Shown: one piece after another, positions 47,302 to 56,408 of the stretch
How positions within the stretch are numbered: the stretch's first letter is position 1
Layout: each line of letters opens with the position of its first letter
Source: Pseudochryseolinea flava
GTDB taxonomy: Bacteria; Bacteroidota; Bacteroidia; Cytophagales; Cyclobacteriaceae
Reading direction: 5' to 3'
Length of the DNA: 64,000 nt
Assembly (NCBI RefSeq): GCF_003286915.1
Contig: NZ_QMFY01000004.1
Coordinates: 124,001-188,000 of the forward strand
The notes under the pieces: generated by a model
Database searches by the model: none
Told to the model about the DNA's origin: nothing
The model's input: only the letters and a program-made list of their open reading frames with translations
Position numbers and translations under genes: made by a program

Positions 47302-48462
47302 CTATTGCTGTTGATTGTATGCTTCTAAAAGCTTTGACCAAACATAGCTTTGGTCAAAATTTTCTTTTACAAATGCGCGTGCTTTTTTTCCAAATTGCTT
47401 TCGAACATCAGGATTATCCGATAGCTGCTTCATCGCGTCAAACAGGGGTTCATGTTTTTTCACAGGAACAATGAAACCTGTTTCGTTGTGCGCGATTATT
47501 TCATTACAACCATTGATATCCGAAACGATGCACGCTACTTCGAGACAACATGCCTGCATCACAACATTTGGAAAGCCTTCGCGATAGCTGGGAAACACAA
47601 ATATATCAGACGCAACAACGTAAGGTCTAACATCCGATTGGAATCCCACGTGGATTATATCTTTGTTATCCTTCAAAATCTCTTGACTTTTTTGTGTGAT
47701 TGGATCGAGCTCTGGCTCAAAATGTCCGACCAGAATAAGCTTTGCTTTCGTTTGCTTCGACACGCGATCGAAAGCAATCAACAACTCTTCAATACCTTTA
47801 TCATTGACAATTCGACCAACAAAAGAAAATGTCGTCCACGAACTATCGATACCATACTGCTCACGAATAATCGCCGCTTTAGATTCTAAAGTCTCGTTTC
47901 GACAGAAAAAATTTACATCTATACCATTGCTACTTCCCCTACCAATCACCTCCAATTTCAACGCAGAAACGGAAATATTCTCGTCTATGAATTTTTTCAA
48001 TCCATACGAATTCGGATAGACTTTGTGCGCACAACGGTAAGTCAACCATTCCGTAAACAAGAGTAATTTTCTTTTGAACCCTTGTGTTTCCATAAGCGGA
48101 AGTCCAGCGACCGTATGTAGGCGAAGGGGAACGCGACACAGAAAAGCCGCCATCATTCCTAAAAGCCCTGCCTTCGGTGTATGTGTATGAACAATGTCTG
48201 GCCGATACTTTCTCATCAATTTCCAAAGGGCGAACAATGAAGCTAGATCCTGAAACGGAGAAATAATTCTTGACATCGGTACCACTACGTGCGACACGCC
48301 CTCGTTGTGGATTACATCTGTTCGCTCTTTCCCATCAGCACTTACCGCGAGCACATCGAAACCTTGTTGCTGCATAAACCGCATTTGCCCTTTGATCAAA
48401 ACTTTCAAAGAAATTGGTACGGTAGTGATACGAAGTAGTTTCCTTTTATTTTCCATTGCCAA
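47302..48462 (-). CDS. Glycosyltransferase family 4
   Basis: 386 residues, GT-B fold. The donor-binding end has the E-x7-E pattern in FVFPSYREGFPNVVMQACC, and the nucleotide region FVGRIVNDKGIEEL precedes it. The first half (HTHTPKAGLLGMMAA) is typical of EPS transferases close to PglA-type enzymes. Its start overlaps the deacetylase gene by 17 bp. A second ATG at 48456 is a possible start. It probably adds the second sugar after PglC; the sugar is unknown. Confidence 0.9.
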   Translation of the reverse strand: MAMENKRKLLRITTVPISLKVLIKGQMRFMQQQGFDVLAVSADGKERTDVIHNEGVSHVVVPMSRIISPFQDLASLFALWKLMRKYRPDIVHTHTPKAGLLGMMAAFLCRVPLRLHTVAGLPLMETQGFKRKLLLFTEWLTYRCAHKVYPNSYGLKKFIDENISVSALKLEVIGRGSSNGIDVNFFCRNETLESKAAIIREQYGIDSSWTTFSFVGRIVNDKGIEELLIAFDRVSKQTKAKLILVGHFEPELDPITQKSQEILKDNKDIIHVGFQSDVRPYVVASDIFVFPSYREGFPNVVMQACCLEVACIVSDINGCNEIIAHNETGFIVPVKKHEPLFDAMKQLSDNPDVRKQFGKKARAFVKENFDQSYVWSKLLEAYNQQQ

Positions 48463-49459
48463 CCAGTGTCGCTAACTCGCCCATGCTTAACGACTGCATG
48501 TTTAGATTTTTTTTGCAGTATGCATAATGATTTAGAATATCCTTTAGTGCTGCGATGCTTTGCGTCGGATACAATCCAAAATTATGAGGATGCCACCACA
48601 GATGATACGCTTCGCCATTCGAAGCTGCACGCGTCATTTCAGATTTAATTCTGGCAATCTTAAATTGATTTAAGATGAGTTCTTTCGGACTATAAGGGCG
48701 TAGAAGCCGGCTCGCTGGAATACACGCAGGATAGCCTGGTCTAACCTCTATCGCGTCGAGTTTATAGGTATTCTTTTTACCGATGGAAAAGTAAGCATCG
48801 AGACCGCGATTGAGACGCTTCCACATCGATTCACGTTCAGTACTTTTTATAATCCAAAACCAGTCCAGTGGATTGGAACGAACTGATGTTATACCCTCTT
48901 CAAGACAAACTTTAAGATATTGATCGTTGAATTGATTCCGCGGAAAGACCAACGACTTCAATTGCTTTCCGTAGGTATTTGCAATGCGCTGCGCTGCTTT
49001 TAAATCTTCCCGAAAATCTTCGACAGTCTGCCCTTCTTCGTTACAATAGAAATGTGCGAATGTATGCGTGGCTATTTCTTGATAAGGCGTGTTAATAATT
49101 TTTTGAATCAATGATGGCGCGAAATGAAAAGGATCATCGCTTTCGTTAGCGCCAATGCCCTTTGTATAGATATAGTGATACGCCGAGAGTTGCTCTACTT
49201 TGTATTGCGGTCTACGCAACGGAGCATTTGCCAACAACTCATTTTTCGATCGATGAAAAAGCATCCCAACGGTTGCCCAGGTAACATGTACTTCATGCTG
49301 TTGAAACAGCTCCAGCATCTCAGGAATCACTTTTCGTGTATTGTGGAAGTACGTTTTGTAATCAATTCCCGGGGCATTTGGATCGCGATTTAGGGGCCAC
49401 TTCTCAAAGCCTCCCCAATGCAATTCAAAATCTAATGATATTGTAAAAATCCCTTTCAA
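48446..49459 (-). CDS. Polysaccharide deacetylase (NodB-homology) family protein
   Basis: 337 residues, no signal peptide. The metal-binding motifs are altered but present: SLDFE (Asp10, Glu12) and THTFAHFYC (His132, His136). A deacetylase of this kind is commonly found in exosortase-linked EPS loci of other phyla. It probably removes acetyl groups from an amino sugar of the glycan or its precursor. It overlaps the Wzy-like gene (ATGA) and the GT4 gene. Confidence 0.85.
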   Translation of the reverse strand: MKGIFTISLDFELHWGGFEKWPLNRDPNAPGIDYKTYFHNTRKVIPEMLELFQQHEVHVTWATVGMLFHRSKNELLANAPLRRPQYKVEQLSAYHYIYTKGIGANESDDPFHFAPSLIQKIINTPYQEIATHTFAHFYCNEEGQTVEDFREDLKAAQRIANTYGKQLKSLVFPRNQFNDQYLKVCLEEGITSVRSNPLDWFWIIKSTERESMWKRLNRGLDAYFSIGKKNTYKLDAIEVRPGYPACIPASRLLRPYSPKELILNQFKIARIKSEMTRAASNGEAYHLWWHPHNFGLYPTQSIAALKDILNHYAYCKKNLNMQSLSMGELATLVGNGK

Positions 49460-50688
49460 AGTATTGCGTTAGGCGTTGCTTGTTCAATTGGTTGGATCGG
49501 CGTTTGTGCCATTCGGCGTCGGACCAGTTGCTGTTTGTTCAATTTTTTCTGATGTTCCTCATCAAGAAATACCAGCACGACAAACATCAACAAGATCATG
49601 ATTTGACTTTTTTGTCGCATAGCAATCCCTAAGTTCCCCGAGATTTGCGCCAAGGCAATAGAGACCGTAATAAAGCTTAGCAGCGCACTTTTTGTATAGA
49701 AACTCCCCGTGAACATGAACTTGATACCATTCCAACTGCCAAGCAATTTCATTGTTATAAAAAGATAAAACACATTCTCAACGGACACAATTAGGCCCAG
49801 TGCCCCCGGAGCATCAAAGAAGAGCGGTCGGTATAAGAACGTGAACACCTGCATCCCTAAACTATAATTCGAAATATTAACACCTGACCCTGCCTTTGAA
49901 AGTTCATTCGCACGATGGGTAAGATCCAAACCGTCCGTCATCAATTCACTCTCATCGATACCAACCGCCGCCAATACATTTTTGTAGATAAAAAAGAAAA
50001 CTATTGATGCGCACATTAAGAAGAAGACGCGCCAAGCTACAGATACGCCTTTCGAAGAAAAGACGAAACCGATGGCACTGGAGACCAACATAACCAAAAG
50101 AATGTGCGGCCGAACGTGGTAGACAATAAAGCCCCCGATGATGATCGCAGGAATGCGAGATTTAATTTTACTGATACCGAAGAAGTATAGCCCAATGCCG
50201 AGAAAGATAATCGATCCCTTTCCGAATGACGAAGACCAAAAATGTAAGTTGGGTAAGAAGAAGACAAGGGTCATTAGGTCGAAGCCGAAAACCTTGTGCT
50301 TATATTTTATATTCTCTTTGAAAAAAATATAGAAGTATATGAATCCCAAAAAGCCAAAGAAGGAAAACAATACCATTACGGCTTCATAAGAGAAACCAAA
50401 TATTTTAATGAAAGGATAGCCGACGAATTCGATAAACGTTGTGCTTGTGCCGTAAAAATCCATCCATTCGGGCCCCCTAAAATTCATCAAGACTTTACGA
50501 TAGTAAAATTTCGAATCTGAGGGATTGAACGCCACGTATCCATAGTAGGCGACAGATAGCAACGCATGGTATAAGAGAAGACTTCTAAGGAAATTCGCGT
50601 CTGCAAACTTATATTTTGCCGCTACGCGTTCAATAACCATGAACGCGAACATGCATATAATCAGAATGACGAATATACCACTGACCAT
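49456..50688 (-). CDS. Polytopic membrane protein, probable glycan polymerase (Wzy-like)
   Basis: About 410 residues with ten or more membrane helices and large polar loops, the form of Wzy/EpsG-type polymerases. ATG 50688 is chosen because it lies one base after the stop of the upstream gene; the frame could extend to 50733 with a polar N-terminus. There is no conserved motif that proves the function; the call rests on topology and on the locus otherwise lacking a polymerase beside its Wzx. O-antigen ligase is an alternative. Confidence 0.65.
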   Translation of the reverse strand: MVSGIFVILIICMFAFMVIERVAAKYKFADANFLRSLLLYHALLSVAYYGYVAFNPSDSKFYYRKVLMNFRGPEWMDFYGTSTTFIEFVGYPFIKIFGFSYEAVMVLFSFFGFLGFIYFYIFFKENIKYKHKVFGFDLMTLVFFLPNLHFWSSSFGKGSIIFLGIGLYFFGISKIKSRIPAIIIGGFIVYHVRPHILLVMLVSSAIGFVFSSKGVSVAWRVFFLMCASIVFFFIYKNVLAAVGIDESELMTDGLDLTHRANELSKAGSGVNISNYSLGMQVFTFLYRPLFFDAPGALGLIVSVENVFYLFITMKLLGSWNGIKFMFTGSFYTKSALLSFITVSIALAQISGNLGIAMRQKSQIMILLMFVVLVFLDEEHQKKLNKQQLVRRRMAQTPIQPIEQATPNAIL

Positions 50689-50689
50689 C

Positions 50690-51685
50690 TTAGAACAATT
50701 CGAGGTCGCCGAATGAAGGCGACCAATTTGCAAAGTTATGAAATTGGCTCAGATCCTCTAATGCAAGCGCACGCACCGTCGCCACGGGCCCAATCGGCAA
50801 TTTCAAAAACGAACCCGTGCCAGGGAGTAATCGCCAGACCGATGAGGACGACGTACCCGCGATCGTCGTGTAATCAATTTGATAATCTTGTACAGCTTGC
50901 TTAAGCTGGTGCTGTAGATGCTTCAATGACTTTTCATTGTCGATAAAGCAGTCCGTGATACGTAGTTCATTTCCAATGCGTGTTTGTTTAATCCGTCCGA
51001 TCACTAGTCCGTGCAAACTGTTCCCGTGTGTTTCACCGAACGCTAAATATGACGCGACAGGCACCGTCCGATATCGCCAATCAAGATATGTTGAGCTGTA
51101 ATGAGTTTGAATTCCGTATCCCTTGTTTGTTTCTACGTCGAGAAGATCAGACAAGCCAGCATGTTTAAGCAGCAAGGTTAAGTTATCCGACGAAGGTGAA
51201 ACCGTTGTTGTCGTGGTTTTCGCCAGGCCTTTCGCGAGCATGGATAAAGGTCTGTTGACACTCATACGCACGGGTACCTTCCCCGCAACAACCCAGCCCA
51301 TCTTCAAATATCCAGGTCTACTTTGCGTATTCGGCGTGTTAAAAACAAAATGATCCCCCTCGTCTGTACATTGCTTAACGAGCTGCAAAGTCAATTTCTT
51401 AAAAATGCCCTTCCCTTGATGACCTGGGTGTGTCGCCGTGTCAACAGCTCTTAACGTACTGAAAATTTGCTTGTTATCGTGCCATTGCCAACGCATGAAT
51501 GCCCGTATGCCGATAAGTATGCCATTTTCCTCCGCAACCAATACTGGTGATATGCCAAACGGATTATCAACATGTTTCCATTTCCAATACGCTTCTGACT
51601 TGGGCATCAGACTTTCGCCGAGACTCTGCTTAAGCAATGCTACTATCGCGGGAACATCCTGTACAACAGCTTTTCTAATATTCAT
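50690..51685 (-). CDS. GNAT-family N-acetyltransferase
   Basis: 331 residues. The GNAT core in the first half has the acetyl-CoA loop HPGHQGKGIFKKL (region about 91-105) and the beta strand VFNTPNTQSRPGYLKMGW. The second half is a further domain of unknown type, as in the large GNAT proteins found in glycan loci. The substrate is probably a sugar or lipid-linked intermediate. It is followed after one base by the Wzy-like gene. Confidence 0.82.
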   Translation of the reverse strand: MNIRKAVVQDVPAIVALLKQSLGESLMPKSEAYWKWKHVDNPFGISPVLVAEENGILIGIRAFMRWQWHDNKQIFSTLRAVDTATHPGHQGKGIFKKLTLQLVKQCTDEGDHFVFNTPNTQSRPGYLKMGWVVAGKVPVRMSVNRPLSMLAKGLAKTTTTTVSPSSDNLTLLLKHAGLSDLLDVETNKGYGIQTHYSSTYLDWRYRTVPVASYLAFGETHGNSLHGLVIGRIKQTRIGNELRITDCFIDNEKSLKHLQHQLKQAVQDYQIDYTTIAGTSSSSVWRLLPGTGSFLKLPIGPVATVRALALEDLSQFHNFANWSPSFGDLELF

Positions 51686-51762
51686 GTACTGATTAAAACC
51701 GTTGCGAAGGTAGCTATTTTTGTCTTGTCCGAGGTTGTTAAATTGTGATCAATGTGCGGCAA

Positions 51763-52959
51763 TCAAAAGGAATGGTCGTTATTGCCAGTCAAGCCTTTGT
51801 ACAGATCTTCTAATTGTTTAACCATCTCCTCCATGCTGAAGCAATCCTGGATACGAATGCGGGCTTGCCTGCTCAGTAGGGTGCGCTTTGATGAGTCGTT
51901 GATCAGTTCGGATGCGTACTCCACCAACCGATTAGGTTGATCGACTTCACACAGCAACCCATCTGTTCCATGTCGAATGACTTCTTTTATTCCGCCTGCG
52001 TCTGTCGTTATAATGGCACACTCCATAGACATCGCTTCAAGCAATGCGATTGGAAGCCCTTCAAAAATCGACGACATCATATAAACATCCATGGATGCAA
52101 CGTAAGGTCTAACCTCAGTCTGCAGACCTGGCATATGGATTCGTCCTTCCATGCCTAAGGTCTTCCGCTTCTCCAACAACTGAGATTTCAACGGGCCGTC
52201 ACCAAGCAAAAGAAAATGTGTTTCTGGATGATGTTCCAAAATTTTTGAAGCGATTTCCATCCAAAGATCCAACCGTTTTTGAAAACGAAAAACCGCTACT
52301 GTTCCAATCACTACAGCTGATTCAGGAATATGCAATTGCGCTCTAATGTCAATACGGCTAAATGACTGGCGATTAAAATGATCCATATTGACACCATTCA
52401 AAATTGTCTTTAATGGCGATTTCAGCATCGGTTTATGCTTCCTGATGGATTCTGCCACGTCATTAGACACCGCCACTACGGTGGTTAAGAAATTCATCGT
52501 GGCAAGGTTTGCCAAACGCGTAGCGAAATGGTAGCGTTCCTGTTTATTGTGCTCCGTGTAAACGACAGGAACTCCCGTCATTTTCCCGACGATCCGACAA
52601 AGAATTCCCGCCCAAGGTAAGTGAGCGTGAATGAGTTGTATTTTATTTTCCCGCACGTAGTTGGCCACTTGGCGGGCTTTCATCATCAATTGCAGATTGT
52701 TATTTGCTGGAAGGCAAGTTACCTTTCCTCGACGTGCTTTTATGTTTTCAACCATTTGATCCTTCCACGGAAGAAAGTATATGTAGTGAAAGTCAAATTG
52801 CTCCAGGTCATGTAGGCGCAGCGTCTCGGGTAAAAGCATTTCTGCGCCGCCGCGACCAAGGGATTTTATGACATGTAAAACACTGATCTTAGAATTCAAA
52901 CTTGTATTATTATCTTTGAACAAAGCTGCAAAAATAACAATGCTTACCCATTTCACCAC
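51763..52959 (-). CDS. Glycosyltransferase family 4 (start uncertain)
   Basis: Up to 398 residues, GT-B fold. Early SLGRGGAEM binds the acceptor side; the donor site has VYMMSSIFEGLPIALLEAM with the E-x7-E pattern. The frame opens with GTG at 52959, but the family normally begins near KISVLHVIKSLGRGG, and no ATG precedes that. TTG codons at about 52921 and 52897 are alternative starts. This matters because a plus-strand promoter box (52911-52918) lies in this region. It is divergent from the MBOAT gene. Confidence 0.85.
   Translation of the reverse strand: MVKWVSIVIFAALFKDNNTSLNSKISVLHVIKSLGRGGAEMLLPETLRLHDLEQFDFHYIYFLPWKDQMVENIKARRGKVTCLPANNNLQLMMKARQVANYVRENKIQLIHAHLPWAGILCRIVGKMTGVPVVYTEHNKQERYHFATRLANLATMNFLTTVVAVSNDVAESIRKHKPMLKSPLKTILNGVNMDHFNRQSFSRIDIRAQLHIPESAVVIGTVAVFRFQKRLDLWMEIASKILEHHPETHFLLLGDGPLKSQLLEKRKTLGMEGRIHMPGLQTEVRPYVASMDVYMMSSIFEGLPIALLEAMSMECAIITTDAGGIKEVIRHGTDGLLCEVDQPNRLVEYASELINDSSKRTLLSRQARIRIQDCFSMEEMVKQLEDLYKGLTGNNDHSF
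52911..52918 (+). promoter_or_regulatory. Possible -7 box of the MBOAT/SGNH operon
   Basis: TATCTTTG matches TAnnTTTG on the plus strand, 48 bp before the MBOAT start. No good -33 partner. It would give the O-acetylation pair its own promoter inside the 5' end of the opposite GT4 gene. Confidence 0.4.
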
Positions 52960-52965
52960 TCTTTC

Positions 52966-54375
52966 ATGCTATTCAATTCGTTAAGCTTTCTGCTGTTTTT
53001 CCCCATTGTAACAATCATTTATTTTCTGTTACCCCATCAATGGCGATGGTTGCACATACTCATTGCCAGCTGTATTTTTTACATGTTCTTTGTCCCCTAC
53101 TATATCTTGATCCTATTTATAACGATCTTGATAGACTATTTCGCAGGAATATGGATTGAGCGATCGGAGGGTAAAAAACGAAAACAATATTTATTGATCA
53201 GTATCATCAGCACGGTGTTGGTACTCTTCGTTTTTAAGTACTACAATTTTTTTATCGATAACTACAACGGGATTGCAAACTTAATTGGGTGGAATTACTC
53301 AATAGACGCACTCGCAATCATACTACCGATTGGCCTTTCCTTCCACACTTTTCAAAGCTTGAGTTATGTTATCGAAGTCTACCGTGGAAATCAAAAAGCG
53401 GAAACTAACTTCGGCATTTATAGTCTGTATGTAATGTACTATCCTCAATTAGTCGCCGGTCCCATCGAAAGACCTCAAAACTTACTTCACCAGTTCAAGC
53501 GTGAGAACAATTTTAAGTTTCAAAATTTCCACCGCGGCATCCGGTTGATCATTGTGGGCTTTTTTATGAAACTTGTTGTGGCCGATCGCCTTGGGATTTA
53601 CGTGGATAGTGTCTATAATAATGCTGACAAACACGGAGGACTTTCTTTAGCGCTCGCCACGTTCTTTTTTGCATTTCAAATTTACTGCGACTTCGCAGGA
53701 TATTCTTCTATCGCCATCGGTGCTTCTCGTGTCATGGGAATCAGTCTGATGACGAATTTTAGAAGACCCTACCTTTCTAAAACCGTGTCAGAATTCTGGC
53801 GACGTTGGCATATTTCGTTATCAACATGGTTCAAAGATTATGTCTTTATTTCCATGGGTGGAAGTCGGGTAAAAACGAAGTCTAAGCTATATTTCAACCT
53901 TATGGTTACGTTCTTGATCAGTGGCTTTTGGCATGGCGCATCATGGACTTTTGTTATTTGGGGAGGACTAAACGGCTTGTATCTCATCTTCGAGCAAATG
54001 ATTCACCGCGTTCATACCTTCCTGGCCTCTGTCAAGTTTTTTACTGTATTTCGGATCATCTATGTATTTGTGTTAATCTGCATTGCATGGATCTTCTTTC
54101 GGAGCAACTCCATCGGCGATGCATTGATGATCACAAAAAAGATTTTTACATCACGCGGCAAATTATTCACGCCTCCTGATCCCGAAATTCTGATCTACTG
54201 TTTTCTTGCCGTGTTTATGATCATTGCCAACGAAGTGTTTTACGAGATGATCTACGCTAAAAGAAGAATAAAACGCTATACCGTATTAAACAATGCGTAC
54301 ATGATCTTTCTGATCATCTGCATCATCTTGCTAGGTGTTTTCGATGGCGGGCAATTTATTTATTTTCAATTCTGA
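52966..54375 (+). CDS. MBOAT family O-acyltransferase (AlgI-like)
   Basis: 469 residues with about 11-12 membrane helices. The family core is visible: FWRRWHISLSTWFKDYVF and SGFWHGASWTFVIWGG, whose His is the conserved catalytic residue. MBOAT proteins of this type pass acetyl groups across the membrane for O-acetylation of exopolysaccharides. The SGNH-type partner follows after 2 bp. The pair is the only plus-strand unit in the glycan locus. Confidence 0.93.
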   Translation: MLFNSLSFLLFFPIVTIIYFLLPHQWRWLHILIASCIFYMFFVPYYILILFITILIDYFAGIWIERSEGKKRKQYLLISIISTVLVLFVFKYYNFFIDNYNGIANLIGWNYSIDALAIILPIGLSFHTFQSLSYVIEVYRGNQKAETNFGIYSLYVMYYPQLVAGPIERPQNLLHQFKRENNFKFQNFHRGIRLIIVGFFMKLVVADRLGIYVDSVYNNADKHGGLSLALATFFFAFQIYCDFAGYSSIAIGASRVMGISLMTNFRRPYLSKTVSEFWRRWHISLSTWFKDYVFISMGGSRVKTKSKLYFNLMVTFLISGFWHGASWTFVIWGGLNGLYLIFEQMIHRVHTFLASVKFFTVFRIIYVFVLICIAWIFFRSNSIGDALMITKKIFTSRGKLFTPPDPEILIYCFLAVFMIIANEVFYEMIYAKRRIKRYTVLNNAYMIFLIICIILLGVFDGGQFIYFQF

Positions 54376-54377
54376 TT

Positions 54378-55301
54378 ATGAAGGTCCATCTCTATAAGTT
54401 ATTCCGTTTCTTTTTAATCGCCATCACCATTTTATTGTTGATCGATTTTAGCTTGGGCAAGGTCATGGGAACACTTTACAACAGAATGAATGTTGGAGAA
54501 AAAGCTCGTGCAAATTATTTTATCCGTCGCGACACCTCTTCTGTTGTCATCTTTGGATCCTCGCGCGCGCTTTACCACTACCACTCTAAGGTTATTGCCG
54601 ACTCACTGGGCCTATCTGTTTATAACGCCGGTAGATCCAATCAATCTATCATCTATCACCTTGCGTTGCTGCAGGGAATTGTTGAGCGCCATCCACCAAA
54701 AACAGTGGTGCTCGACCTTAAAGAAGATGAGTTCGTAAAAAGCCCCTATAAATACGAAGTATTAAGTGCCTTGCTCCCTTATTGTAACACAAATGAAGGC
54801 ATTCGGGAAATCTACCTCCGAGCCAATCCCAACTACAAATATTGGTCATGGTCCCATCTCTTGCCTTATAACTCCTCTGTTTTTGCAACCCTATATAGAG
54901 GACTGAAACGCGGCAAGGACAAAGACATCCGAGGTTTTATGCCGCTGGATGGGACATTCAAAGACGAGCGAAAAATTTCTAAGAACTGTGGAACTTCCAG
55001 TCTTCCAATCGATACTGTCTTAGTAACATGCTTCCACGATTTTGTCAAATTGTGTAAAGAAAAGAATATAGAACTTTTTGTGACCATCTCGCCGCGTTAC
55101 TCAAGGTATGAATGTGTCCGTCCTGAGCTAAGCTCCGTCCTCGAAGCCGCGCAAAAAAGTAACGTAGCGGTTCACGATTTTTCGGAAGTCATCGACGATA
55201 AAACGTTGTTTTATGACCTTTGGCACTTGAATAAAAAAGGCGCGCTCGTATACTCACAAAAGCTCGCCGCTGAACTTAAATTAAAAAGCGCAACGGATTA
55301 A
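54378..55301 (+). CDS. SGNH-type protein partner of the MBOAT acyltransferase
   Basis: 307 residues. A single N-terminal membrane helix (about 8-25) anchors a domain with the SGNH marks: FGSSRA (Ser62 the likely nucleophile), an YNAGRSNQS block, and Asp280/His283 in DLWHLNKKG. MBOAT plus SGNH pairs (like AlgI/AlgJ or PatA/PatB) transfer acetyl groups onto polysaccharide outside the inner membrane. I recognise the motifs but not a named family. Confidence 0.82.
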   Translation: MKVHLYKLFRFFLIAITILLLIDFSLGKVMGTLYNRMNVGEKARANYFIRRDTSSVVIFGSSRALYHYHSKVIADSLGLSVYNAGRSNQSIIYHLALLQGIVERHPPKTVVLDLKEDEFVKSPYKYEVLSALLPYCNTNEGIREIYLRANPNYKYWSWSHLLPYNSSVFATLYRGLKRGKDKDIRGFMPLDGTFKDERKISKNCGTSSLPIDTVLVTCFHDFVKLCKEKNIELFVTISPRYSRYECVRPELSSVLEAAQKSNVAVHDFSEVIDDKTLFYDLWHLNKKGALVYSQKLAAELKLKSATD

Positions 55302-55319
55302 TGCTACTGCATAAAAAGC

Positions 55320-56408
55320 TCAAACCGTAACAATCTTCTTATATTGTATTAGAAACCGTTCCGCTATCGGCCCTATTGCATAGTTGTGAATGCAAGTGAG
55401 GTAAGCTGCATTTATCAATGATTCCCTCAGTGCTGCATCCTTTTCAACCGTGTACATTGCGGCTACAAATTCCGTCTCTTCGCCTTTGCGAATGAGCATC
55501 CCTGTTCGCTCGTGGAAGATTACTTCCGGAATGCCGCCGACATCGTACGTGATGACAGGAATCCGAGACGCCATCGCTTCGAGAATTACACCAGGAAGTC
55601 CCTCGATCAAACTCGGCAACACCAATCCTGATGCATGTTGCATAAGCGCATCAACGTCCTGACGATAGCCAAGAAAATGTGCACGATCTTGAAGTCCTAA
55701 CGCTGCTACATCAGAAAGTAAAGACGCTTTTAATTTTCCATCACCAACGATTATCAAATCGCGCGTACCGCCCTGCTCCACGTACCGTTTGAAAACACGA
55801 AGAAGTCCTGCGTGATTTTTTTCAGGAACAAGGCTTGCAACATTAATCCAATATTCTCGATTCGATGGTATTACCGGACGATCATGCTTTACTTCCGACA
55901 AAATCGTACCAATCGGAATTGTGACTGTATTCTCATTCCGAACGCCAAACGTCTTTACGAAATCAACGCGACAATTTTCACTCACAGAAATCACAAAATT
56001 GACACGGCGCGCCAAAAATGTATTGAAAATTTTCGACGCTACAGACTTGATAAAGTCACTCACTTTATTCGCGTTTCTGTATGCAATGGGAGTTTTCCAC
56101 CTGAATAACAGTTTCGACAAAACGGTAAACTTCAAGGTCTCTGACGCATTGGCCTGGATAATATCTGGCCCATGTTTTTTTACGAGTTCAGCAAACGCCT
56201 TCCAACCTGCGTAAGATAGTATACGATTGGATTTGTCGATTTTTAGATCAATGTACTTCACCCCTTCTACGGTTGGAAAAGCTACGGGTGGTTGCAAGCC
56301 CACAATGATCACCTGATGACCATGCTTAACAAACTCCGCACTCAACTGGGAAGCGAAAATCTCTGCACCGCGCAGTTGTCGCTTCGTGATAACATGCATG
56401 ATCTTCAC
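55320..56408 (-). CDS. Glycosyltransferase family 4
   Basis: 362 residues, GT-B fold. Donor site GLVLPSLIEGLPGVILEAM with the E-x7-E pattern; the nucleotide region is NVASLVPEKNHAGLL. Early RGAEIFASQL is typical of the GT1_YqgM-like group. It overlaps the upstream GT4 gene by ATGA and is convergent with the SGNH gene (18-bp gap). Confidence 0.9.
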   Translation of the reverse strand: MKIMHVITKRQLRGAEIFASQLSAEFVKHGHQVIIVGLQPPVAFPTVEGVKYIDLKIDKSNRILSYAGWKAFAELVKKHGPDIIQANASETLKFTVLSKLLFRWKTPIAYRNANKVSDFIKSVASKIFNTFLARRVNFVISVSENCRVDFVKTFGVRNENTVTIPIGTILSEVKHDRPVIPSNREYWINVASLVPEKNHAGLLRVFKRYVEQGGTRDLIIVGDGKLKASLLSDVAALGLQDRAHFLGYRQDVDALMQHASGLVLPSLIEGLPGVILEAMASRIPVITYDVGGIPEVIFHERTGMLIRKGEETEFVAAMYTVEKDAALRESLINAAYLTCIHNYAIGPIAERFLIQYKKIVTV

